From: UBA4582 sp047630175
GTDB lineage: Bacteria; Pseudomonadota; Gammaproteobacteria; Pseudomonadales; Azotimanducaceae
NCBI GenBank assembly: GCA_047630175.1
Contig: JBLHVI010000001.1
Location: 124,001-188,000 of the forward strand
Direction: 5' to 3'
Length of the DNA stretch: 64,000 bases
Shown here in pieces: positions 43,209 to 51,725 of this stretch; positions within the stretch are counted from its first letter, which is position 1; each line of letters begins with the position of its first letter. The notes beneath the pieces were generated by a model. That model was not told where the DNA came from, searched no databases, and saw only the letters and a list, made by a program, of their open reading frames with translations. Position numbers and translations under genes: made by a program.

Positions 43209-46133
43209 ATGTTTGCATGCAGTTGGGGGAATATCCTGAGTCGTTCGTCTTTATATATCAGGCGCAATTTTGGCGCGTGGGTGAAAAGACGAAGAACGCT
43301 TGTAGCCATTGTATTGATGTTCATGCATGTGTTGGTCCCGTCGACAGCCATTGCCAACAATAATGACAATGTGCAGCGGGTTTACTTCGATATTAAATCC
43401 CAACGCGCTGATATTGCGCTGACGGAGTTTGCTGAGCAAGCAGACCTCACACTGATATTTCGAATGGCAGATGTTCGCAATAAATATTCGAATAATTTAG
43501 TCGGTGAGTACACTTTGGAACAAAGCCTTAACATTCTTCTTGATGGCACAGGGCTCGTACCTTCGCTCAGAGACCAGTTAGTTCTTAATATATCGGTGGA
43601 GGCTCTTACTGAGTCTCAGGAGACCAAATTGAAAAATACCAGAAGAATGGGGTTGCTAGCAGCAATCGGCGCGCTCTTCGTCGTGAATACGACGAGCGCC
43701 CAAGACTCAAATTTAACAATGGCGGATAAAAGCCTAGAAGAGGTCGTTGTGACAGGCGTTCGTGGTAAGCCACGCACCCTCTCCGAAAGTCCAATTCCGA
43801 TAGATGTATTTAGTTCAGAGCAGCTAGATAGCATGCCTCAAGTAGGCCTGTTCGAGTCTTTGAGATACTTGGTGCCTTCGTTGAGAATGCCACAACGCTC
43901 TGGTGGCGGTACGGCTACATTCATTGCTTCAGCAGGCTTACGCGGGCTAAATCCAGACCAAACCCTCGTGTTAGTGAATGGCAAGCGTCGACATAGAACA
44001 GCCCTCATCAATACCAGCACGGGTCAATTCAGTGGTTCTGCCGGTGTCGATTTGAATATGATTCCGCAGTCAGCCATAAAACGGATTGAAGTCTTGCGTG
44101 ATGGCGCAGCGGCGCAATATGGCTCTGACGCGATTGCCGGCGTCGTTAATATTATTCTGAATGACGCCGCTGAAGGTGGGCAAGTCACGCTCAATCGCGG
44201 TGCAAACTTTGATATGAATGATGGTCAAACCGTCAACGCAGGTATCAATACAGGCGTGGCGCTAGGAGACAGTGGTTTCCTAAACCTTTCCTTCGATTTT
44301 ATGGATCGAGAAGCCTCTAATCGAGCTGTTCCGCAGCGTTTGCCTACCGGTCCTACCGATGGTGCTCGCTTGTTTAATACGGTGGACGGTAATCTAGATC
44401 CTCGAGAATTTACAATCGATCGATTGGTCACATCAAACTTCGGTAACTTTCCAGCGCGAACGTATTCTTTCGCTGTTAATGCGGGTTACGACTTCGATAA
44501 TTTCTCTTTGTACAATTTCACAACTTACGCAGAACGCGATTCATTCCTCGATTTTACCTTCCGTACCCCGCGGAATGGTTCTCGTAATGATCCAGCGGTC
44601 TATCCGCTGGGCTATCGCCCAACGGAGCAGATCAGTGAAGTTGACTATGAGTTCGTCACCGGGGTGAAAGGCATTTACAATGAGTTCGAATGGGACGCAT
44701 CTATAAGCCACGGCGAAGACGAAAGTACTTGGAATAATCCAGTGGGCCTCAACGCAAGCCTTGGCGCGCTCAGCCCAACGTCATTCTACCTTGGTCAGTT
44801 TATTAACACCGAATCGACAGCTCAGATAGACGTGACGAAGTCTTTCGCGCTCGAATCCGGCGGTGCGTTACAGGTGTCTTTTGGTACACAACTTCGACGC
44901 GAGCAGTTTCAGATCACTGCCGGTGAAGAGTTGAGTTATATTGATGGTGGAAACGGTAGAGCCGCAGGTGCTTCAGGCTTTCCGGGTTTTCCGCCTGAGG
45001 CTGTGAATGATTTATCACGCAACAATTTTAGCGCATATGCAGAGCTGGGTTGGGATGCATCCGAAAAACTCTTTCTAGCGGTGGCGGGTCGTTACGAGGA
45101 TTTCAGTGACTCAGCAGGTGAAGAGTTTATTGGTAAAGTCAACGGCCGCTATGAGCTTACTGACGCGATCGGGCTGAGAGCTTCTATCAATACGGGATTT
45201 AGAGCGCCCAGCGTTCAGCAGTTAGGCTTTAGAGGCAGTCGTGGCCAGTTCTCCGACCTCGACGGAGATGGCATTGCCGAGACTTTAGTTCTACGTCAAA
45301 CGCTACCTTCTACTGATGCCGCGGCGCAGGCCATCGGCGCGGAGCCGTTAGTCGCAGAAACCTCGACCAATTTCAGTGTTGGCATGACGTTCAATACCGA
45401 CTACGGGCTGAGTATTACTGTGGATGCGTTTCGACTTGATGTTGACGACCGGGTAGCGCTGTCTTCTTTGTTTAACCGATCCGATCAGCGACCTGCTGCG
45501 TCAGGCGGCACAATTGGTGGAGAGATTTCTCAGCTCCTAGACGCTGCCGGATTCGATGCTAGCTTAGGCGCTGCCAACTATTTCACCAACGCTATCGATA
45601 CGCGTAGTCAAGGCATAGACATTGTTGCAACCTATGCGGTCGATGCCGACTTTGGGTCCTTTCAATTCAGCACTGCGTACAACTACACTGATCTGTCGAT
45701 CGAGTCTGTTGACGCTAATCCTGCGGAACTTGCTGGCCTGATTCTGGCTGACGGATCGCCCGTTGAACAATTCGATAGAGTGCGACTGGGTACCTACACT
45801 GATGAATTTCCGGACTCTACTTGGACGTTCAATAGTATTTACACAAAGAATGGTTATACCGTGAATCTTCGTGGCACGCAGTTTGGTAGCTGGGAGAGTC
45901 TTAATCTTAACCCAGCGAGTGACGAGACCGATGATGCCGAGTTGATCGTTGACCTTGAGGTTGGCTATGAATTTGATGGCGGACTTCAGGTGTTTGCAGG
46001 GGCAAACAATCTGTTGAATACTTATCCCCAAGAGAGGCCACTGGCCACTAATGGCGGCGGTCTCTACAATACGAACTCGCCTTACGGTTTCACAGGTGGA
46101 AGCTACTATTTGCGAACAAGCTTTGACTGGTAA
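43209..46133 (+). CDS. TonB-dependent receptor with N-terminal STN signalling domain
   Basis: About 974 residues from this start. Hydrophobic signal segment at about 31-50 (LVAIVLMFMHVLVPSTAIA), then an STN domain at 58-128 (FDIKSQRADIALTEFAEQADLTLIF). A second signal-peptide-like segment, RRMGLLAAIGALFVVNTTSAQ, lies at about 146-165. It is followed by the TonB box region EEVVVTG, a plug (VLVNGKRRHR, VDLNMIPQSAIKRIEVLRDGAAAQYGSDAIAGVVNII) and a 22-strand barrel ending in SFDW. It imports an unknown large ligand with TonB energy and signals through FecR. The start is uncertain: ATG codons at 43149 and 43209 both lack a clear ribosome site. Confidence 0.88.
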   Translation: MFACSWGNILSRSSLYIRRNFGAWVKRRRTLVAIVLMFMHVLVPSTAIANNNDNVQRVYFDIKSQRADIALTEFAEQADLTLIFRMADVRNKYSNNLVGEYTLEQSLNILLDGTGLVPSLRDQLVLNISVEALTESQETKLKNTRRMGLLAAIGALFVVNTTSAQDSNLTMADKSLEEVVVTGVRGKPRTLSESPIPIDVFSSEQLDSMPQVGLFESLRYLVPSLRMPQRSGGGTATFIASAGLRGLNPDQTLVLVNGKRRHRTALINTSTGQFSGSAGVDLNMIPQSAIKRIEVLRDGAAAQYGSDAIAGVVNIILNDAAEGGQVTLNRGANFDMNDGQTVNAGINTGVALGDSGFLNLSFDFMDREASNRAVPQRLPTGPTDGARLFNTVDGNLDPREFTIDRLVTSNFGNFPARTYSFAVNAGYDFDNFSLYNFTTYAERDSFLDFTFRTPRNGSRNDPAVYPLGYRPTEQISEVDYEFVTGVKGIYNEFEWDASISHGEDESTWNNPVGLNASLGALSPTSFYLGQFINTESTAQIDVTKSFALESGGALQVSFGTQLRREQFQITAGEELSYIDGGNGRAAGASGFPGFPPEAVNDLSRNNFSAYAELGWDASEKLFLAVAGRYEDFSDSAGEEFIGKVNGRYELTDAIGLRASINTGFRAPSVQQLGFRGSRGQFSDLDGDGIAETLVLRQTLPSTDAAAQAIGAEPLVAETSTNFSVGMTFNTDYGLSITVDAFRLDVDDRVALSSLFNRSDQRPAASGGTIGGEISQLLDAAGFDASLGAANYFTNAIDTRSQGIDIVATYAVDADFGSFQFSTAYNYTDLSIESVDANPAELAGLILADGSPVEQFDRVRLGTYTDEFPDSTWTFNSIYTKNGYTVNLRGTQFGSWESLNLNPASDETDDAELIVDLEVGYEFDGGLQVFAGANNLLNTYPQERPLATNGGGLYNTNSPYGFTGGSYYLRTSFDW

Positions 46134-46180
46134 GTAGTTGCACCAGCACTTTTAAACTCAACCAGGAGTAGATATTTTTG

Positions 46181-47914
46181 ATGCGGAACCTTGTTAGGCT
46201 TGTATGTTTGTTAGTCTGTTTACCGCTCTACGTTAACAATGCGAGCGCGGTACGACTTTCGGGCTTTGACGGTGATTTTCCGGATGGTGTTAAAACCATC
46301 TATCACCACAAAGTTCTAATGCGCGATGGTATCGCGCTTGCGACAGACATTTATCTGCCTTCAGGAAAGGGTCAGTTCCCGACGTTGTTAGTCAGAGATA
46401 TCTATACCAATGGTTCACCGGCAAATCGACAGAAGTATGCCAAGTTCGCCACCACACATGGTTATGCGTTTGTCTTTCAATCGACTCGAGGTCGATATGA
46501 CTCCGATGGCCAGTGGTATCCCTATTTCCAAGAGATTGGCGATGGCGACGACACTATATCGTGGATAGCAAAGCAGGATTGGTCCGACGGTAAAGTTGGT
46601 ATGTTTGGCACATCTTACTTGGCTTCTGTTCAATGGTTAGCCGCATTAGGTGGTAATCCCGCGCTCAAAGCCATCGCGCCAGCGATGAGTCCGGGTGATT
46701 ATTACCGTGATGTGGCTTACCCTGGGGGCGCATTCTCTTTACTCTCGCGCGCGCGTTGGGGTATTGGTTTAGTGGGTGGTCGAACTACTGCAGGCTTCCC
46801 TGTGGATTGGGTTGGTGGCATCGACCATCTGCCTATCGATACGCTTGCTGAGAGTGTTGGATTTAACGTTCGTCATTTTCAAGATTGGCTCGACCATCCC
46901 ACTTACGATGCTTATTGGAAGCCGCTAAACCTTGAAGCGCGGGCTAACGAAATGTCAGTGCCAGCGCTAAACATTGGCGGTTGGTATGACGTCTTTCTTC
47001 GCAGCACTATTGGTAGCTATAAAACTATGACTGAGCAAGCCGCAAGCCAAGTCGCACGGGACGGACAGCAACTCGTTATTGGGCCGTGGCCACATGGCTG
47101 GAATGTCTCACAAACGGTAGGCGATGTAGACTTTGGCCCTGACGCCATTATTGCTGTAGAGCCCTTGTTGCTCGAGTGGTTCGACCATTATTTGAAGGAT
47201 GGGCCTGAGCCAAGCTCTGCGCCAATTCGTATTTTTATAATGGGCGAAAATGTCTGGCGTGATGAGCAAGAATGGCCTTTAGCGCGTACCGAGTACAAAA
47301 AGTACTATCTTCATAATGACGGAGAGCTATCATCAACAGCGCCCGCTGCTGATGAGTCGTCGCTAAAATATAAGTACGATCCTCGAGACCCTGTGCCGAC
47401 GTTAGGCGGCAACATTATGGAGGCATCACTTCGTGGTCCCTATGACCAGGCGCCGCTTGATGGTCGAAAAGATGTCTTGAGGTTTGTGACAGGTGCCGTT
47501 ACTCAGGCAACTGAGATTACTGGCCCTATAAGCGCTGAACTTTTTGCTAAAACGAATGTGACTGACACAGACTTTATGGCGAAGCTTATTGTTGTGAAGC
47601 CGGATGGAACAGCCATCAACCTCGTTGATGGCGTTATCCGTGCTCGGTTTAGAGAAGGTTTTGAAGAAGAAAAGCTGATCGAGCCTGGCGTCGTTTATAA
47701 ATACACAATTGATATGTGGGCAACAAGCTATATGTTATCGCCTGGGGATAAACTCCGTGTTGATATTACTAGCAGTAATTTCCCGCGCTTGGCAAGAAAC
47801 CTAAACACGGGTGCTGAGTTTGCACGTACGTCGAAAATGAAAGTAGCTAAACAGACGATCCAGATGAACACACTCCAAGCTTCTCATATCGTATTGCCCT
47901 TTATCCCAAGGTAA
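46181..47914 (+). CDS. Exported CocE/NonD family hydrolase (X-Pro dipeptidyl-peptidase S15 type)
   Basis: 577 residues. A signal peptide ends near residue 24 (LPLYVNNASA). The S15/CocE alpha/beta-hydrolase domain shows VLMRDGIALATDIYLP, QSTRGRYDSDGQW, the nucleophile elbow GMFGTSYLASVQW near residue 145 and a probable catalytic His in VIGPWPHGWN near 306; a jelly-roll C-terminal domain follows (ITGPISAELFAKT...). Family members hydrolyse X-Pro peptides, cocaine-type esters or glutaryl-cephalosporins. It lies 47 bases after the TonB receptor gene, so it likely processes the ligand or a precursor of it. AGGAG precedes the start. Confidence 0.88.
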   Translation: MRNLVRLVCLLVCLPLYVNNASAVRLSGFDGDFPDGVKTIYHHKVLMRDGIALATDIYLPSGKGQFPTLLVRDIYTNGSPANRQKYAKFATTHGYAFVFQSTRGRYDSDGQWYPYFQEIGDGDDTISWIAKQDWSDGKVGMFGTSYLASVQWLAALGGNPALKAIAPAMSPGDYYRDVAYPGGAFSLLSRARWGIGLVGGRTTAGFPVDWVGGIDHLPIDTLAESVGFNVRHFQDWLDHPTYDAYWKPLNLEARANEMSVPALNIGGWYDVFLRSTIGSYKTMTEQAASQVARDGQQLVIGPWPHGWNVSQTVGDVDFGPDAIIAVEPLLLEWFDHYLKDGPEPSSAPIRIFIMGENVWRDEQEWPLARTEYKKYYLHNDGELSSTAPAADESSLKYKYDPRDPVPTLGGNIMEASLRGPYDQAPLDGRKDVLRFVTGAVTQATEITGPISAELFAKTNVTDTDFMAKLIVVKPDGTAINLVDGVIRARFREGFEEEKLIEPGVVYKYTIDMWATSYMLSPGDKLRVDITSSNFPRLARNLNTGAEFARTSKMKVAKQTIQMNTLQASHIVLPFIPR

Positions 47915-47943
47915 TTAGGTAAAGAGTCACAATAAAAATCATT

Positions 47944-47983
47944 AGCCGGTGTTTCGATGTCATTCGAACCCCGGCTTTTTTTT
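47944..47983 (+). terminator. Intrinsic terminator of the fecI-receptor-hydrolase operon
   Basis: An imperfect inverted repeat AGCCGGTGTTTCGATG / CATTCGAACCCCGGCT is followed by eight T (47976-47983), thirty bases after the hydrolase stop. Confidence 0.8.
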
Positions 47984-48109
47984 GCTCGTATTGTAATCGA
48001 CTTACAACTAAAGAATGATTTATGGGGGCGGCTGCTAGCGACCCCCCATAAACTTCCTAGCCTTAAAGTATATGCTCACAAGTTTGTTGAGTACCGGTCT
48101 TCTCAACTA

Positions 48110-49642
48110 CTAATTCTGTACCATTGTTGTGTTGTTGGTTTTGCGCAAGACTGTCAGCGCTTTACCGCGGTAGTCTTGCGCACTAACATTTTCTATGCGT
48201 TGGACTGTGCCACCAAGGGGCCCCATGAATCTGACTTCAACTGTTACGGGGCCACTTTGATTGACAGCAAAGTAAACAGGTGCCGCATCTTGAGCGTTAT
48301 AGCCACCACCTGTTGACACTATTCTGGCGCCCAGCGTTTCACCCTGCTTGTCGTACAGCCTGACCTCTGCTCCTGCTTGCGTGAAATTCCCCTCGCTATC
48401 TAAAACAAGAATTTGCAGTTGACGATTGCGTTGCGCCTCGGTTAGTTCGTTACGGAACAGGTGGTGCCCGCCGACAGGGCCGTAGCCATCTGTGATGGAG
48501 AGATCTAGGTCGCCATCATTATCAAAATCAACCCAGGTTACGCCATGATCTCCAGCATCCAACAAACTACCCGCCTCGAGGACATTCGTGAAACCATCGC
48601 CGTTGTTTAAGTACAACTTATTGCTCGGTATCTGGCCCTCAGCATTACGGTAGTAGCCGACAACACTCAAATCCAGCAGGCCGTCATTATTAAAATCTCC
48701 CCAAGCCGCGCCGACAGTGTGGTCTGGATCGATGACTCCCATTTCCTCGCCAACTTCCTTAAACTGACCATTGCCTTCGTTCATATACAGTAAGTTATGC
48801 GCGTACGTACCTACGTAGAGATCAAAGTCACCATCGTTATCGTAGTCGCCAACGGCGCAGCCAACACCGCCAGCTGACAAGTCTCTCATTGTTTCATCCA
48901 TTCCAAGCTCAGGCGCAACATCAACAAAACCGGTAATATCGTTTCGCCACATCGCATCACTATCGCCTGATTGGTTCGTAAGAAAAATATCTAGATCTCC
49001 ATCATGATCCATATCGAACCAGCATGCGCCTACCGTGCGACGAGGATCTGAAGCACCTTCTCGGTAGGACATTGCTTTAAACATGCCGTCATTATTGACA
49101 TACAATCTATTGGAGCCCGTGCGATTCGCCGCGTACAAATCAAGATCTCCATCGTTGTCAAAATCAACCCAATTTGACTGTCTCGCCCAGCGTCCGTCTA
49201 TGCTCAGACCAATTTCGTTAGCTACCTCGTCGAAGTTTTGCCCATCTTTATTACGGAAGACATAAGTTCGACTCGGCGTCGGAGACACATTTGAGCCGCC
49301 TAACAAATCAATGTAGCCATCACCATCGTAGTCGCCCCAAGAAATTCCTCGTATTTCGTCCCCTTGGGTAGGCAAGCCCATTTTCGCTCCAATACTTACA
49401 AACTTGCCTGAGTCGTTCCGATACAATCTAACTTCGCCGCCTTTTATTGAAACAGCAAAGTCCAGATCTCCGTCATTATCAAAATCTGCCCAAGCATTAG
49501 ACAAAGAGCCAGCTACTGCGAAGTCTTCTGCCTGAACTGCTGTGAAATTTAATTCGCCTGCTGCAAGAGCATGGCTTGATACTGCAACTGATAACATTGC
49601 CAAAGATTTAGCATACTTCGCTGGAATTTTTGGTTTGTACAT
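48110..49642 (-). CDS. Exported FG-GAP/VCBS repeat protein with ASPIC/UnbV domain
   Basis: 510 residues. A signal peptide ends near residue 27 (SHALA). Seven or more FG-GAP repeats carry calcium-loop motifs of the DxDxDGxxD type, such as DFDNDGDLD, DYDGDGYID, DMDHDGDLD, DYDNDGDFD and DFNNDGLLD, which would form an extracellular beta-propeller. The C-terminal part (GAEVRLYDKQGETLGARIVSTGGGYNAQ) is an ASPIC/UnbV domain. Such proteins are secreted and bind ligands or surfaces; no enzymatic role is known to me. GAGG before the ATG fits. It converges on the hydrolase operon and may be functionally related, but nothing in the sequence proves this. Confidence 0.88.
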   Translation of the reverse strand: MYKPKIPAKYAKSLAMLSVAVSSHALAAGELNFTAVQAEDFAVAGSLSNAWADFDNDGDLDFAVSIKGGEVRLYRNDSGKFVSIGAKMGLPTQGDEIRGISWGDYDGDGYIDLLGGSNVSPTPSRTYVFRNKDGQNFDEVANEIGLSIDGRWARQSNWVDFDNDGDLDLYAANRTGSNRLYVNNDGMFKAMSYREGASDPRRTVGACWFDMDHDGDLDIFLTNQSGDSDAMWRNDITGFVDVAPELGMDETMRDLSAGGVGCAVGDYDNDGDFDLYVGTYAHNLLYMNEGNGQFKEVGEEMGVIDPDHTVGAAWGDFNNDGLLDLSVVGYYRNAEGQIPSNKLYLNNGDGFTNVLEAGSLLDAGDHGVTWVDFDNDGDLDLSITDGYGPVGGHHLFRNELTEAQRNRQLQILVLDSEGNFTQAGAEVRLYDKQGETLGARIVSTGGGYNAQDAAPVYFAVNQSGPVTVEVRFMGPLGGTVQRIENVSAQDYRGKALTVLRKTNNTTMVQN

Positions 49643-50243
49643 AGTGACCTCAAATGTCGTGGGCTAGTTAGTTGATATTTATTAAGTCAGAGTTCTGCAG
49701 AGTTTTTTGGATTTCGCGAAAAAACAGCTAATTCCCTGCCTATTTATGACTTAGTCGATATCGTCTCTCCTAGATTTTGGACTGGTTTCGTGCGTATTTC
49801 CAGTGAATATCTGACTATTGTTTCAGGGTGTTGCGGTATTTGAAAAGCAAAGATATGACGAATAATTCACCGCGCAATAGCAAGTGAAATTCGCTGTTGG
49901 AGGATGTTATTAAAGTCGGATCTTTTAAGGTTTTTGGGTCAGAGGTTTTGCTTTTAATGGTGCCAAAAACTCAAAATCACCGAGGCGATCAGATTCACCG
50001 GTACTGACCTCAGGTGCCCCTTAGCACTTCAGGCCCAGAGTGGTCTATAACGGCGCAGGAGCAGAAGTTGCGACTTAGAGGCGAAAAATATACCCAGAAC
50101 TAATCTGTTCATGAGCAGCAACATTTATTTGCCCATGGTGGTGTCAGTAATCAAAAGTGCTGTTCTACAGCTGCTTTTAACTTCTTGGTGAGATGGGCTA
50201 TTTTTTTTGATGGGTACCCTACGCTATTTTGACGCACGCTCGA
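49643..50243. other. 600-base intergenic stretch
   Basis: It holds the promoter of the FG-GAP gene and the 3' end of the four-gene signalling operon. A small palindrome GTTTTTT-N10-AAAAAAC lies near 49702-49725, about 60 bases upstream of the FG-GAP start. No gene is supported. Confidence 0.4.
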
Positions 50244-51725
50244 CTAACGCCGAACGATAGGCTGGAGAAGAAAGGCGGCTTCTGTCGGTTCTACTATTGC
50301 TATAAGCTTTCGCGCTTGTTCAATGGCGAGTACTAAGTCACCGTCTTTACAGGCTTGATCAATGCCTCTAGCATGCCGTGCGACTACCTGCGCTCCGTAG
50401 CTTGCTGCACTGCTCTTCAGGGCATGAGCTTCACTCGCTATAACCTTTATATCGCATGTTTCGATAGCGTCTGACATACGCTGGGCTCTGGTGTGAAGTT
50501 CCGAAATAAATAGGCGAACTATCTTTGGCACTAAGTCTGCGGAGGTGTCATTGGCTAAATCTGACAGTACCTCTGCGGAAACGAGTGGGTCTTCGGGGTC
50601 GGCGTTAGGTCGGCTTATCTCTACTTGTTTGAGGAATTCTCTACTCGCTAATATTGTGTGGTTAGCCTCATTTGGTAGGTGGCGTGCAGCGCTATTTAAT
50701 TGGGGACGATCAACAGGCTTTGAAAGGCAGGCGTCTAGTCTTTGATCGAACAATGCCTTGCGCGAACCTTTTAAACTACTCTCTTCGTATCTGACAGGAG
50801 GCAGCTGTGTTACTCCGGCATAAAACGCCGAGATCGACAAGGTGTCTTTCCCTATACCTTGTAAACTAGGTTCGATCCTAGCGAGATCGAGAACGATACT
50901 ATTTACGCTATGCCGTGCTTCGCACAAAGTCTGGGGGTGATGCTCGATACTGAGATAACTTTGATCTCGTCGGGCAGTTTCCGTTGCTTGATGAGCGTGG
51001 TTGGATATAGCTTCATTTTTCGTCAGATTGACGATGTTCCGATTCAAAACCCAATTAAAGATGTCTGGCCGCGGACGTTTATTCGACGTGATAACACTGT
51101 TATGAACAGTTTCAACGTCTGAAAGATTAAGCAGTTCAGCGATGCCGGTTTGTTTTCCCGCCGATGTTCGAGCCTTACATACGCGTTGCGCAACAATTAT
51201 GTGAGAGACAGCATAAATAGGGCTTTCGATGTCAGTAATCAGCGTCTGGTCATAGCCTACAACGCTACCAGACATGCCAGTCATAGCAACGAAAATTCCT
51301 CTAAACTTGCCTGGCAAATTATGTAACGCCTTAAGCGAGATATCGTCAAGTGGTAGGCTTGCATGGGCTGAGCGTGTGTCTGGCGTGGTCGAGGTGAGTG
51401 GCTTGTGGGCAGAATAAACTTGGCTAAAGAAGGTGTTCAGATTGTAAAACTCGAGCCCATAGTCATTGAACGTCTCGTAATGTCCTAGGGTCGCCGTATC
51501 CCATTCAATATTAGTAATGACATAGGCTTTTAGGTCCGGGATATGCTTGCCGCAACGACGTTTTTCATCGATGAAGCCATATTCGCTAGCGGTCAACACG
51601 AGTAGACCATCGAGCAATAATTCGAATCTACGGCTTGTTTCTTTGTGTGAGATTAAGCCCAGCTGTAGCAGAGCACCAGTTTTCAGCAGGCGATGGACCC
51701 TATTGTTTGATAAATGTTTCCTCAT
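50244..51725 (-). CDS. GAF - degenerate receiver - HPt phosphotransfer protein
   Basis: 493 residues. Residues 13-185 read as a GAF sensory domain (LLQLGLISHKETSRRFELLLDGLLVLT, then ASEYGFIDE and a GLEFYNLNTFF segment). Residues 255-345 look like the remains of a receiver: SIVLDLARIEPSLQGI sits where the phospho-Asp strand would be and DACLSKPVDRPQL is the typical Lys-Pro end, but the overall match is poor. Residues 385-480 are an HPt domain with the phosphoacceptor His434 in SEAHALKSSAASYGA. It overlaps the hybrid kinase gene by 26 bases and has GGAG four bases before the ATG. It is the likely phosphotransfer partner of that kinase. Confidence 0.8.
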   Translation of the reverse strand: MRKHLSNNRVHRLLKTGALLQLGLISHKETSRRFELLLDGLLVLTASEYGFIDEKRRCGKHIPDLKAYVITNIEWDTATLGHYETFNDYGLEFYNLNTFFSQVYSAHKPLTSTTPDTRSAHASLPLDDISLKALHNLPGKFRGIFVAMTGMSGSVVGYDQTLITDIESPIYAVSHIIVAQRVCKARTSAGKQTGIAELLNLSDVETVHNSVITSNKRPRPDIFNWVLNRNIVNLTKNEAISNHAHQATETARRDQSYLSIEHHPQTLCEARHSVNSIVLDLARIEPSLQGIGKDTLSISAFYAGVTQLPPVRYEESSLKGSRKALFDQRLDACLSKPVDRPQLNSAARHLPNEANHTILASREFLKQVEISRPNADPEDPLVSAEVLSDLANDTSADLVPKIVRLFISELHTRAQRMSDAIETCDIKVIASEAHALKSSAASYGAQVVARHARGIDQACKDGDLVLAIEQARKLIAIVEPTEAAFLLQPIVRR

